Shown here in pieces: positions 1 through 6,030 of a stretch of 8,444 nucleotides of DNA. This DNA is from Thermoplasmata archaeon (GTDB lineage Archaea > Thermoplasmatota > Thermoplasmata > Lutacidiplasmatales > UBA184). Below the pieces are notes generated by a model, which saw only the letters and a program-made list of their open reading frames with translations, was not told where the DNA came from and did not search any database. The stretch covers positions 1 to 8,444 of the forward strand of contig JAKATE010000081.1 in the NCBI GenBank assembly GCA_021828085.1. The letters are read 5' to 3'. Numbering within the stretch: the stretch's first letter is position 1; every line of letters begins with the position of its first letter. A program made the position numbers and the translations under genes.

Positions 1-891
1 CGGTCGATCCGGTCGCGCTTCGCGTCTCTCGCCCCGTGGGACCGCTACGGCCTCCTGCAGGACACCTACGCGTTCTTCCTCGCCGGAGAGGTCGGGCACG
101 ACGAGTACCTGGAGCTCGTCCGCGCCGCCGCGAAGGAGCAGGACTACCTGGTCCTGGCCGAGCTCTCCATGGAGTCCGCCACCCTCCTCTCGGTGCTCTT
201 CCAAAAGCCCCTCTACCTCGAGACGCTCCGGGCCACCGTCCGCGCGCAGGTGGACCGGTTGGGACTCGCCCCCGCCCACGGCGAGGCGACCCGCAACGGG
301 GTCCTGCGGCAGAGCTGGACGAACCTGAGGGTCCTGATCGACCCCGAGTTCGCCTCCTCCCTCGCCTCCCGCTTCGCCACGTGGGAGAAGCAGGAGCCCT
401 CCATCCGGGAGGCCGTCGCCCTGGCCTACACGCGCTCGAAGGGCGCGGAGACCTTCGACGAGGTCTTCTCCCGACTGAAGCGCGCGACGACCGACGAGGA
501 GAAGGGACGCCTCGCCCACGCGCTCGGGGCCTTCCGGGACCGCGCGGCCTTGGAGCGCGCGCTAGAAGTGGCCTTCGGCGGGGAGGTGAGCCCGACCACC
601 GGGATCGAGATCATCGTCACCATGATCAGGAACCCGGAGGCCCAGGACGTGATGTGGGAGGGGCTGCAGCAGTTCCTCCCCATCCTCGTCGAGAACTTCG
701 CCGGGACCGGCGTCGTCCCCATCCTCCTGCAGTGGACGGTCCCCTACCTCGGGCTCGGGCGAGAGGCGGAGCTCAAGTCCTACTTCCACGGCCGGGACGT
801 GGGCGACGGGGCCCGGGGGCTGATGAAGGGGCTCGACCTCCTCGCGATCAACTCCCGCCTCCAGCGCAGTTTCCCGACGGCGGGGTCCTAG
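1..891 (+). CDS. M1 family zinc aminopeptidase, C-terminal part (5' end outside window)
   Basis: Frame 1 is open from the window edge to TAG at 889-891, giving 296 residues. They match the all-helical ERAP1-like C-terminal domain of M1 (gluzincin) aminopeptidases, the group that includes archaeal tricorn-interacting factors F2/F3 and trims N-terminal residues from peptides made by the proteasome/tricorn. Visible family landmarks are a W-D-R-Y-G-L-L-Q-D-T-Y-A-F-F segment near residues 13-26, K-E-Q-D-Y-L-V near 46-52, and a closing helical repeat region with R-N-P-E-A-Q-D-V-M-W-E-G-L near 210-222. The region near 257-261 (LKSYF) corresponds to the usual late-helix 'ev..FF' motif. The catalytic HExxH-E zinc site and the GAMEN motif lie upstream of the window and cannot be checked. 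The next gene starts six bases after the stop, so the two are probably co-transcribed. The family call is strong; the exact peptidase subtype is inference. Confidence 0.85.
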   Translation, partial: RSIRSRFASLAPWDRYGLLQDTYAFFLAGEVGHDEYLELVRAAAKEQDYLVLAELSMESATLLSVLFQKPLYLETLRATVRAQVDRLGLAPAHGEATRNGVLRQSWTNLRVLIDPEFASSLASRFATWEKQEPSIREAVALAYTRSKGAETFDEVFSRLKRATTDEEKGRLAHALGAFRDRAALERALEVAFGGEVSPTTGIEIIVTMIRNPEAQDVMWEGLQQFLPILVENFAGTGVVPILLQWTVPYLGLGREAELKSYFHGRDVGDGARGLMKGLDLLAINSRLQRSFPTAGS

Positions 892-897
892 GGTCCC

Positions 898-1248
898 ATG
901 GCCGGCGGCCCCACGGACCACTTCGCCAACGAGCGCACGTTCCTCGCCTGGGTCCGGACCTCGATCACGATCATCGGTCTCGGGTTCGTGGTGGCCCGGT
1001 TCGGCCTCTTCCTGCGGATCGCGACCGGGACGGGAGGGAACACCTCCCCGATCAGCGAGGTGGTGGGGGTCTTCCTGGTCCTGGCCGGCGCCGCCCTCGT
1101 CGCGGTCGCCATGATCCGGTTCCGGCGGGTGCAGGAGGAGCTCAAGGAGGGACGCTACGAGGTCCGCAGCGACGCCGAGCTCGTCCTCTCGGGCGCCCTC
1201 ATCGCCGTCGGGGTCTGCCTCGGGGCCTACCTGCTCCTGACGGGCTGA
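898..1248 (+). CDS. DUF202/YidH-family small membrane protein
   Basis: The 116-residue protein begins with ATG and ends with TGA at 1246-1248. The N-terminal H-F-A-N-E-R-T-F-L-A-W-V-R-T-S run (residues 8-22) is the signature of the DUF202 (YidH) family, whose function is not established. Three hydrophobic segments are visible: about 22-39 (ITIIGLGFVVARFGLF), 54-73 (VVGVFLVLAGAALVAVAMI) and 95-114 (LVLSGALIAVGVCLGAYLLL). A charged stretch (RFRRVQEELKEGRYEVRSD, about 74-92) separates segments two and three. The length is typical for the family. The ATG lies six bases after the stop of the aminopeptidase, with no strong Shine-Dalgarno sequence, so translation may depend on read-over from the upstream gene. 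It is expected in the cytoplasmic membrane. Confidence 0.88.
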   Translation: MAGGPTDHFANERTFLAWVRTSITIIGLGFVVARFGLFLRIATGTGGNTSPISEVVGVFLVLAGAALVAVAMIRFRRVQEELKEGRYEVRSDAELVLSGALIAVGVCLGAYLLLTG

Positions 1249-1305
1249 AGCGCCGCGGGTCGGCGGACGCACCTACGATCTCGACACCGACCTCGATCGG
1301 ACACC

Positions 1306-1323
1306 ACGGGCGCGCGCGCCCGT
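1306..1323. repeat. Perfect 18-bp palindrome between convergent genes
   Basis: ACGGGCGCGCGCGCCCGT equals its own reverse complement. It starts 57 bases after the DUF202 stop and ends four bases before the methyltransferase stop triplet at 1328-1330. In RNA from either strand it could fold into a GC-only stem, so a bidirectional terminator or transcript-end structure is possible, although no T-tract follows on either side. A protein-binding site is the alternative. The rest of the 1249-1327 gap shows nothing else I can support. Confidence 0.6.
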
Positions 1324-1327
1324 TCGC

Positions 1328-2107
1328 TCAGGCCCCGGCCACCGAGCGCAGCGCCGTCCGAAGGCGGGGGGCGTCCCACGAGGCGATCCGGAGCGCCCGG
1401 GAGCGCGGCCCTTTGGGCGCCGGCTCCTCCGCCAGCTCTGCCCGGAGCCGGGCCACGATCTTCTCGTGCACCTCCGGAGGGACGGTGATGAGCCCGCCGA
1501 ACGTCCGCAGGTCCTTCCACTGCTTCTCCGGGTCCGGGTCCGGTGAGATGTCCTCCCGGACCTCGTGGACGCGGTCCGGCGGGGCCATCTGAAGGACGCG
1601 GTCGGAGTTCTCCCAGTACCGGCGGTGGTCGGCGAGGGGATAGCCCATCTCCCGGGCGAGCTCGGCGTAGCGCTCGCGGACCTTCCCACGGAGCGAGGGG
1701 CCCCCGGCCCGGTGGTCCGGGAGCTGGGCCACGACCCGATGACGGGCCACGCGGGCGAGCTCCCCCAGCACGCGCACGGGATCGGGGACGAGCTGGAGCA
1801 CGTGGATGATGAGCCCCGCGTCGAAGCTCCCGTCCGGGAAGGGGAGATGGTGCAGGTCCGCCAGGAGCACCCGGTCGATCCCCTTCTCCCGGGCCCGCGC
1901 CAGCATCCCGCGCGAGATGTCCGCTCCCGTCATCCGGAAGCCCCGGGCCTCGAGGAGCAGGGCGTACCGCCCGGTGCCCAAGCCCCCCTCGAGGACGTCG
2001 TGCGCGCCCTCGAGCGCCTCGGCCACGGCGCTCATGGCCTCTTCCGAGGGCGCCTTCCGGGTCGAGTCGTAGTAGGGCGCCACCAGGTCGAACTCGGCGG
2101 GGGTCAT
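1328..2107 (-). CDS. Class I SAM-dependent methyltransferase (type 11-like)
   Basis: The 259-residue protein starts with ATG at 2107-2105 and ends with TGA at 1330-1328. It has a Rossmann-type methyltransferase core: motif I V-L-E-G-G-L-G-T-G-R (residues 38-47) for the SAM glycine loop, an acidic residue after strand 2 in G-A-D-I-S (61-65), L-A-D-L-H-H-L-P-F-P-D-G-S-F-D (82-96), and I-I-H-V-L-Q-L-V (100-107) in the motif IV/post-strand region. This order matches the UbiE/Methyltransf_11 group, which methylates small molecules. The substrate cannot be read from the sequence. Residues after about 130 (R/E/P-rich, ending near 259) form a longer, less typical C-terminal part. The start lies one base after the TGA of the upstream alpha/beta-hydrolase-fold gene (TGACATG), without a Shine-Dalgarno sequence, which points to translational coupling. 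Motif I has G-G-L-G rather than the common I-G-C-G, a conservative change. Confidence 0.85.
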   Translation of the reverse strand: MTPAEFDLVAPYYDSTRKAPSEEAMSAVAEALEGAHDVLEGGLGTGRYALLLEARGFRMTGADISRGMLARAREKGIDRVLLADLHHLPFPDGSFDAGLIIHVLQLVPDPVRVLGELARVARHRVVAQLPDHRAGGPSLRGKVRERYAELAREMGYPLADHRRYWENSDRVLQMAPPDRVHEVREDISPDPDPEKQWKDLRTFGGLITVPPEVHEKIVARLRAELAEEPAPKGPRSRALRIASWDAPRLRTALRSVAGA

Positions 2108-2108
2108 G

Positions 2109-3011
2109 TCAGAGAAGGGCCGTCGGTTCCTTTGAGGACTTCGCCGGGGGGAGCGCAGCGGGAGGCCGCGCCACGCGCACGATCTTGCGGAGCTGGTCGG
2201 AGACGGCCCGCGGGGCCTCCTCGTGCGGAAGGTAGCCCACGTCGGGGAAGAGGAGGACCTTCGCCCGGGGGACCTCCTTCTTGAACCGGTTCGCCGGGTC
2301 GCGGCCGGAGAACGGGTCCTCCTCCCCCCACAGCAGGTGGACCGGTCCGGTCCACCGCTCCAGCGAGGCGCGCAGCTTGGGCAGTTGCCCCCGCATCTCC
2401 CCGAGCTTGGGGGCGATGCGGCGGAGCGTCTGGGGGCCGGAAGCGCGCCAGCTCTGGTAGAGCTGGTCCACGTGCCGCTCGTCGAAGTAGGTGGGGTCGA
2501 AGAACCGGCGCAGGAGCCGGCGCCGGTAGGAAGGGAGGTCCGTCGGGGGAGCGGTCGTGAGGGCCTCGAAGGGCCCGGGCCTCAGGAACCCGAGGAGCCC
2601 CGAGGCGTCGTCGTTGTAGAGCGGTCCGTTCAGCAGCACGACCCGGGAGACGCGGCGGGCGGCCTCGCCCACGTCCTCGCTCAAGGCCCTCAGGCCCACG
2701 AGGGCGCCGAAGCCGTGGAGGATGAGCGTCGCATCGCGCGAGGCCGTCTCCCGCAGCGCCGCCTGGAGGACCTCCGCGTAGGAGGAGAGCGAGTAGTCCC
2801 ACCCTTCGGCGACCCGGGTGCCGCCGAAGCCCGGAAGGTCGATGCGGATCTTCCTGTAGCGCGGCCCGAGCTCCCGGACCAGCGGGGCGAACCCCACCGA
2901 GGTCTCGAGGAGGTCGTGGACGAAGAAGAGGGTCGGCCCGGCCCCATCCTCGAGGAAGTGCGCGGCCTGGCCGGCGACCTCCCTCGTGACCTCTTCCGTC
3001 TCCGGTTCCAC
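2109..3011 (-). CDS. Alpha/beta-hydrolase-fold protein lacking the nucleophile serine
   Basis: The frame ends with TGA at 2111-2109. I choose GTG at 3011-3009 as the start (300 residues) because an upstream TTG at 3038 falls inside an AT-rich tract that looks like a TATA box placed for a transcript beginning at about 3011. No ATG occurs near the N-terminus. The fold is recognisable: T-L-F-F-V-H-D-L-L (about 27-35), K-I-R-I-D-L-P-G-F-G-G-T (54-65), the nucleophile-elbow strand L-I-L-H-G-F-G-A-L-V-G (96-106), L-L-W-G-E-E-D-P-F (226-234) with a candidate acid at D232, and D-V-G-Y-L-P-H-E-E (257-265) with a candidate catalytic His at H263. The position that is Ser in H-S-M-G-G-type elbows is Gly100 (codon GGC), and the usual HG oxyanion motif reads HD. 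Ordinary serine-hydrolase chemistry is therefore unlikely. It may be a pseudo-enzyme or a binding protein, as in the NDRG family, which also lacks the nucleophile. It is the upstream partner of the methyltransferase. Confidence 0.8.
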   Translation of the reverse strand: MEPETEEVTREVAGQAAHFLEDGAGPTLFFVHDLLETSVGFAPLVRELGPRYRKIRIDLPGFGGTRVAEGWDYSLSSYAEVLQAALRETASRDATLILHGFGALVGLRALSEDVGEAARRVSRVVLLNGPLYNDDASGLLGFLRPGPFEALTTAPPTDLPSYRRRLLRRFFDPTYFDERHVDQLYQSWRASGPQTLRRIAPKLGEMRGQLPKLRASLERWTGPVHLLWGEEDPFSGRDPANRFKKEVPRAKVLLFPDVGYLPHEEAPRAVSDQLRKIVRVARPPAALPPAKSSKEPTALL

Positions 3012-3036
3012 GGGGCCCCGAGAGCGCGTCGCGGGC

Positions 3037-3041
3037 AAAAA
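3037..3041 (-). promoter_or_regulatory. T-tract, candidate TATA-like box for the hydrolase-methyltransferase unit
   Basis: On the minus strand this is TTTTT inside CGCTTTTTGC, the only AT-rich spot in the 3012-3095 gap. Its centre lies about 28 bases upstream of the GTG at 3011, the distance expected between an archaeal TATA box and a leaderless transcript start. It is not a canonical TTTATA. It could instead, or also, be a T-rich terminator for the HD gene upstream. Confidence 0.3.
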
Positions 3042-3062
3042 GCGGACGGAGGGCGCTCCGGC

Positions 3063-3080
3063 GGGGGGAGAGGTCCCCCC
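3063..3080 (-). terminator. GC hairpin after the HD gene
   Basis: The plus-strand bases GGGGGGA (3063-3069) pair perfectly with TCCCCCC (3074-3080) around a four-base loop. The structure lies 15 bases beyond the stop of the HD-domain gene. A T5 tract follows in the minus-strand direction, but 21 bases further on, so this is not a textbook intrinsic terminator. It may attenuate or end transcription from the HD gene. Confidence 0.35.
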
Positions 3081-3095
3081 CCGTGCGCGCGGGCC

Positions 3096-5066
3096 TCAGC
3101 GGCTGACGGGAAGCGGGAGCTCGCCCTTGCGGCCGCGCCGGACCCGTCGGGCCTCCGCGTCGGTCCTTCCCGCGAGCCCGAAGAAGGCCTCGAAGGCGTC
3201 CTGGTCCTCCCGGACCAGGCGAGCGAGGTGGTCCTGGCCGGTGGCGTGCACCCGCGCGAGACGCGGGTCGCGCCGCAGGAGCTGACGGACGAGCCCCCGT
3301 CCCCAGCCGGAGAGGGCGTAGCGGTCGAGCGAGGAGAAGTGGCGCCCCCTCCGCTCCTCGCGGGGGAGCCGCACCACGAGCCCGAAGGCCTCCAGCCGGT
3401 CCAGGTCGGACTCGAGCTGGGGGTCGGGCCGCACCGTCCGGGCGGCGGCGCGGTCGGGAGAGCGGGGGAAGGCGTAGGGGAAGGGGGAGGCGAGCTCCTG
3501 CCTCCAGAGCTCCGGCAGGTGCGACGCGCGGGCCACGGCGGCGAATCCCTTCTCGCCCTCGAGGTACACCCGGACCTCCCGGAGCGGGGGCGCGGCGAAC
3601 GCCTCGAACAGCACGCTAAGGAGCATGAGGGCGGCATCGGGCGAGAACGTGCGCTCCGCGTGGGCGTCCCCGAGCGTCGTGAGCAGCGCGGACTCGAGCT
3701 CCAGAGAAACGACGAATCCGTCCGCCTCGTCCTCGGGCAGGCGTCGATGGAGGCTCTTCGCGCGGTGCAGGTCGAACAACGGGTCGACGCGCACCGAGTA
3801 CCGTTCGTGCGCCGGCGCGAGCACGATGCGGGGCGGGGGCCCGTCGGCGCGGACGTAGATCCGGACCCCCATCGCCCGGTGCGTCGCCGCCACCGTCCCC
3901 CGGATCAGCGGCAGCGAGGTCAGCGGGACCGGCGGCCGGGGGTCCTCCGGCGCGGCGGTCCTGAGCGTGGCCCCGGGAGGCGTCGCGCCCCACACGTCCG
4001 CCACCACGTCGGTCGCGAGCCAGGAGCCGAGCGTCGAGGCGAGCCGGACGGCGAGGTCGCGGTGGTCCTCGGACAGGAGGAGCGCGACGGCGTACCGCGC
4101 CGGGGGCGAGATCCCGTCGAACCCGATCTCCGCGAGCTCGCTCCAGGGCACGCGACCGGCGAGGTGGGAATCGAGCTCGCCGATCTCCTTCGGCACCCGG
4201 CCCCGGAGGAAGGCCATGAGCTCGGCGTCCCCGGCCTGCTCGACGAGCCGGGTGAACTCCCTCCTTGCGCTACGGTCCGTCGACCGGAAGAACTCCCGCA
4301 GCGCCCGCGCGAGAAGGAGGTCCGCGAGCCGGTCGCGCGGCTCGTCGTGGATCTTCACCTGCAGGTGGTGGCGGGCCAGGAGGAGCTGCTCGGCGAAGTA
4401 GGCCCGCTCGGAGTTGAGGACGATCTCGCCGTCGCTGCGGCGCAGGAAGAGCGACGGGATGAGGTGGACGTCCAGGCCGGAGGGGAACCCGCAGTGGAGG
4501 TTGTCCCGCGTGATGTAGTCGATCCGGTCGGCGTCGATCTCGCCGTGGACGATGAGGCTCATCGACGTGTCGGGGTGATGGCCCACCGCGAGCGCGGCGA
4601 GCTCTTTGGGCTCGATCCCCCGGAACTCCGTGTGCCGCTCGAGGACCTCGCGCAGGTCCGGGTCCGTCGCGACCCTCCGCTCGGTCACCGCCTCGTGCGA
4701 GACGAGCGCGGAGAGCTCGGGGGCCCCCACCTCCTTGCCGTAGAGGCGGGCCGCCAGCTCCAGGGTGTGGGAGAACGGCGGATGGCCGACGTCGTGCAGG
4801 AGCCCGGCGAGCCGCACCATCCGGACCTGCCGCTCGTCGAAGCCCGGCAGGTCCCGCACGAGGAGACCGGCCGCGTGCATCACCCCGACCGAGTGCTCGA
4901 ACCGGGTGTGGTTCGCCCCGGGGAAGATCGCCCAGGCGAACCCCATCTGACGGATGCCCTTGAGACGGGTGAGGAGCGGGATCCCGAGGAGGTCGGTCTC
5001 GCCCGGGGAGAGCGGGACGAGCCCGTAGATCGGGTCGCGCAGGTAGCTGGGGGCGCGCGAGTTCAC
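3096..5066 (-). CDS. HD-domain phosphohydrolase, SAMHD1/COG1078 type, with long C-terminal extension
   Basis: I use GTG at 5066-5064 as the start. The next residues, R-D-P-I-Y-G (10-15), match the usual N-terminus of this family, and upstream translation is Pro/Arg-rich and not protein-like. The 656-residue product has F-P-G-A-N-H-T-R-F-E-H-S (48-59), G-L-L-H-D-V-G-H-P-P-F-S-H (88-100) and G-H-H-P-D-T-S (162-168). D-A-D-R-I-D-Y-I-T-R-D (178-188) follows. These are the metal-binding H...HD...D set (H58, H91, D92 and an Asp in 178-183) of SAMHD1/dGTPase-like dNTP triphosphohydrolases, and all are intact. Helical family sequence continues to about 290. Most relatives are roughly 400-500 residues long. 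The remainder includes a possible winged-helix region near 550-597 (L-E-S-D-L-D-R-L-E-A-F-G-L-V-V-R then R-Y-A-L-S-G-W-G-R-G-L). The likely role is hydrolysis of a (deoxy)nucleotide in the cytoplasm; the substrate is unknown. Its start overlaps a short upstream ORF as GTGA. Confidence 0.88.
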   Translation of the reverse strand: MNSRAPSYLRDPIYGLVPLSPGETDLLGIPLLTRLKGIRQMGFAWAIFPGANHTRFEHSVGVMHAAGLLVRDLPGFDERQVRMVRLAGLLHDVGHPPFSHTLELAARLYGKEVGAPELSALVSHEAVTERRVATDPDLREVLERHTEFRGIEPKELAALAVGHHPDTSMSLIVHGEIDADRIDYITRDNLHCGFPSGLDVHLIPSLFLRRSDGEIVLNSERAYFAEQLLLARHHLQVKIHDEPRDRLADLLLARALREFFRSTDRSARREFTRLVEQAGDAELMAFLRGRVPKEIGELDSHLAGRVPWSELAEIGFDGISPPARYAVALLLSEDHRDLAVRLASTLGSWLATDVVADVWGATPPGATLRTAAPEDPRPPVPLTSLPLIRGTVAATHRAMGVRIYVRADGPPPRIVLAPAHERYSVRVDPLFDLHRAKSLHRRLPEDEADGFVVSLELESALLTTLGDAHAERTFSPDAALMLLSVLFEAFAAPPLREVRVYLEGEKGFAAVARASHLPELWRQELASPFPYAFPRSPDRAAARTVRPDPQLESDLDRLEAFGLVVRLPREERRGRHFSSLDRYALSGWGRGLVRQLLRRDPRLARVHATGQDHLARLVREDQDAFEAFFGLAGRTDAEARRVRRGRKGELPLPVSR

Positions 5067-5191
5067 GGTCGGCCCCCCAGCTCGAGGGCGGGGAACGGGG
5101 GATGGGCGAGGAAGGACGACTGCGACCCCGGGCACCCGCCCGACGCAGGGGCCCCGCCCGTCGTGGTCGAACCGACGCGCGGGGGCTGCAT
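5063..5191 (-). CDS. Possible 42-residue leader ORF overlapping the HD gene start
   Basis: ATG at 5191-5189 opens a 42-codon frame ending in TGA at 5065-5063. The stop shares four bases with the HD gene start (GTGA), an arrangement typical of translational coupling. The peptide is Gly/Pro/Ser-rich, begins M-Q-P-P-R-V-G-S-T-T-T, has one Cys, and matches nothing I recognise. An AT-rich box about 25 bases upstream of the ATG would suit a leaderless transcript starting at this codon. The alternative is a 125-base untranslated leader for the HD gene in which the overlap is chance. Composition alone does not prove it is coding. Confidence 0.3.
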   Translation of the reverse strand: MQPPRVGSTTTGGAPASGGCPGSQSSFLAHPPFPALELGGRP

Positions 5192-5211
5192 GGGGCGGGA
5201 AGAGCTCTCCT

Positions 5212-5221
5212 CCTTCAATAC
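5212..5221 (-). promoter_or_regulatory. Candidate TATA-like box upstream of leader ORF/HD gene
   Basis: The minus strand reads GTATTGAAGG, the most AT-rich spot between the hypothetical gene (stop at 5269) and the HD gene. Its centre is about 25-26 bases from the ATG at 5191. The match to an archaeal TATA element is weak and is supported mainly by position. Confidence 0.27.
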
Positions 5222-5224
5222 GCC

Positions 5225-5242
5225 TCGGCCCGACCTGGCCGA
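5225..5242 (-). terminator. Short hairpin after the hypothetical gene
   Basis: TCGGCC (5225-5230) pairs with GGCCGA (5237-5242) around a six-base loop, 26 bases beyond the stop of the 5269-5916 gene and just before the candidate TATA-like box. A short AT-rich run follows in the direction of transcription (GTATTGAA). It could end the upstream transcript, but a six-pair stem is common by chance at this GC content. Confidence 0.25.
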
Positions 5243-5268
5243 AGGGGTGGGAGGATGACCGGGGGCGG

Positions 5269-5916
5269 TCAGAGGGTGGAAGCCGGAGGGGGATCGGCGG
5301 GGGCCTGGGCCTGGGTGGGACCCGTGGCCGCGCCCGCACCCGTTCCCGCGTCCGTGGTCGTGGCCGTCTCGGCGTTCGTGGGAACGGACCGGACGACGCG
5401 TTCGTACGCTTTCATGCGGTCCTCGGCCTGCAGGATCGCCAGGTGGAACTCGGGGGTGGACCGGTCCGCGGCCTCGAGGTACTCCAGGCACTCCCGCAGC
5501 GTGCGGGCGGCGTGGCTCGTCTCCTCCGAGGAGGGGGCGGGGGGTAGGGCGGCGGGGCCGTCGACCATCTCCACGGGCCCTTCCGGCTCCATCCAGGCCA
5601 GCGCCGGGTCGGTCGCGCTCTCGTCCCCCTCTCCGGCCTCGGGGGCCGGGGGGTCGGGGGACAGGCGCTCGGTCTCCCGCTTGAGCTCCTCGTAGCGCTC
5701 CTCGCCCACGAGCTCCACCGCGAGGTCCCCCAGGACCGACAGGCAGCGGCGGATCTCGCTGTAGATCACGAAACGGTACTGACGGACCCGGCGCAGCCGC
5801 GCCACGGCCTCGTCGTACTCCCGCTGGAGCTGCTCCCTCCGCGCGTCCCTCACCGTGAAGGGGAGCGCAAGCGAGGAGGGAGGCGTGGTGGCGGGAAGGG
5901 TGCTGTCCGCCGGCAT
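5269..5916 (-). CDS. Unrecognised acidic coiled-coil-rich protein
   Basis: ATG at 5916-5914 gives 215 residues ending in TGA at 5271-5269; a TTG at 5955 would add 13 residues but lies inside an AT-rich probable promoter. I do not recognise a family. Residues 1-20 are Pro/Ser/Thr-rich. Residues 22-86 form a strongly charged helical, probably coiled-coil segment (R-R-E-Q-L-Q-R-E-Y-D-E-A-V-A-R-L then I-Y-S-E-I-R-R-C-L-S-V-L-G-D-L). Residues 87-132 are an acidic Pro/Glu linker, 133-178 are a second helical region (L-R-E-C-L-E-Y-L-E-A-A, then F-H-L-A-I-L-Q-A-E-D-R-M), and 179-215 are a Thr/Ala/Pro/Gly-rich disordered tail. There is no signal peptide or membrane segment. Amphipathic helix patterns, disordered ends and a clean stop favour a real cytoplasmic protein over a shadow. 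It is transcribed divergently from the malic enzyme. Confidence 0.72.
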   Translation of the reverse strand: MPADSTLPATTPPSSLALPFTVRDARREQLQREYDEAVARLRRVRQYRFVIYSEIRRCLSVLGDLAVELVGEERYEELKRETERLSPDPPAPEAGEGDESATDPALAWMEPEGPVEMVDGPAALPPAPSSEETSHAARTLRECLEYLEAADRSTPEFHLAILQAEDRMKAYERVVRSVPTNAETATTTDAGTGAGAATGPTQAQAPADPPPASTL

Positions 5917-5948
5917 CGCCCTCGAACGGTACGCATGGCCACCGCGGC

Positions 5949-5956
5949 TATTCAAA
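5949..5956 (-). promoter_or_regulatory. Candidate TATA-like box for the leftward hypothetical gene
   Basis: The minus strand reads TTTGAATA. With the usual spacing of about 26 bases, transcription would start near 5926, leaving a leader of about ten bases before the ATG at 5916. The run stands out against a GC-rich background, but the match to the archaeal consensus is partial. Confidence 0.35.
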
Positions 5957-5994
5957 GCTTAGAGCGCCGGGGCTCCGGAACCCGGGACACAGAC

Positions 5995-6003
5995 GTTTTA
6001 TTC
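5995..6003 (+). promoter_or_regulatory. Candidate TATA box for the malic enzyme gene
   Basis: GTTTTATTC is the most AT-rich run in the 147-base divergent gap. Its centre, near 5999, would place the start of transcription near 6025, giving a leader of about 39 bases before the ATG at 6064 and putting the 6031-6048 palindrome just inside the transcript. Its position also argues against the in-frame ATG at 5935 as the malic enzyme start. Confidence 0.45.
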
Positions 6004-6030
6004 GGTCCGAAACGCCATCCCCCTACCGGA

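Noticed and set aside
36..1592. A 518-codon plus-strand frame over the aminopeptidase and DUF202 genes
   Set aside because: Arg/Pro/Gly-rich translation without motifs; frame 1 carries the M1 domain and the 898 frame carries DUF202.
1328..3011. BioC-BioH-like methyltransferase/esterase pair for biotin synthesis
   Set aside because: The hydrolase-fold protein lacks the Ser nucleophile that BioH needs, and no other biotin gene is present.
2223..5258. A plus-strand open frame of about 1,000 codons antisense to the HD and hydrolase genes
   Set aside because: Its translation is dominated by Arg, Gly, Glu, Pro and Val without domain motifs. The minus strand encodes intact HD and alpha/beta-hydrolase motifs, so this is a GC-driven shadow.
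5067..5339. N-terminal extension of the HD protein upstream of GTG 5066
   Set aside because: The translation is Pro/Arg-rich and overlaps the 3' end of the neighbouring gene. The family N-terminus (RDPIYG) begins ten residues after the GTG.
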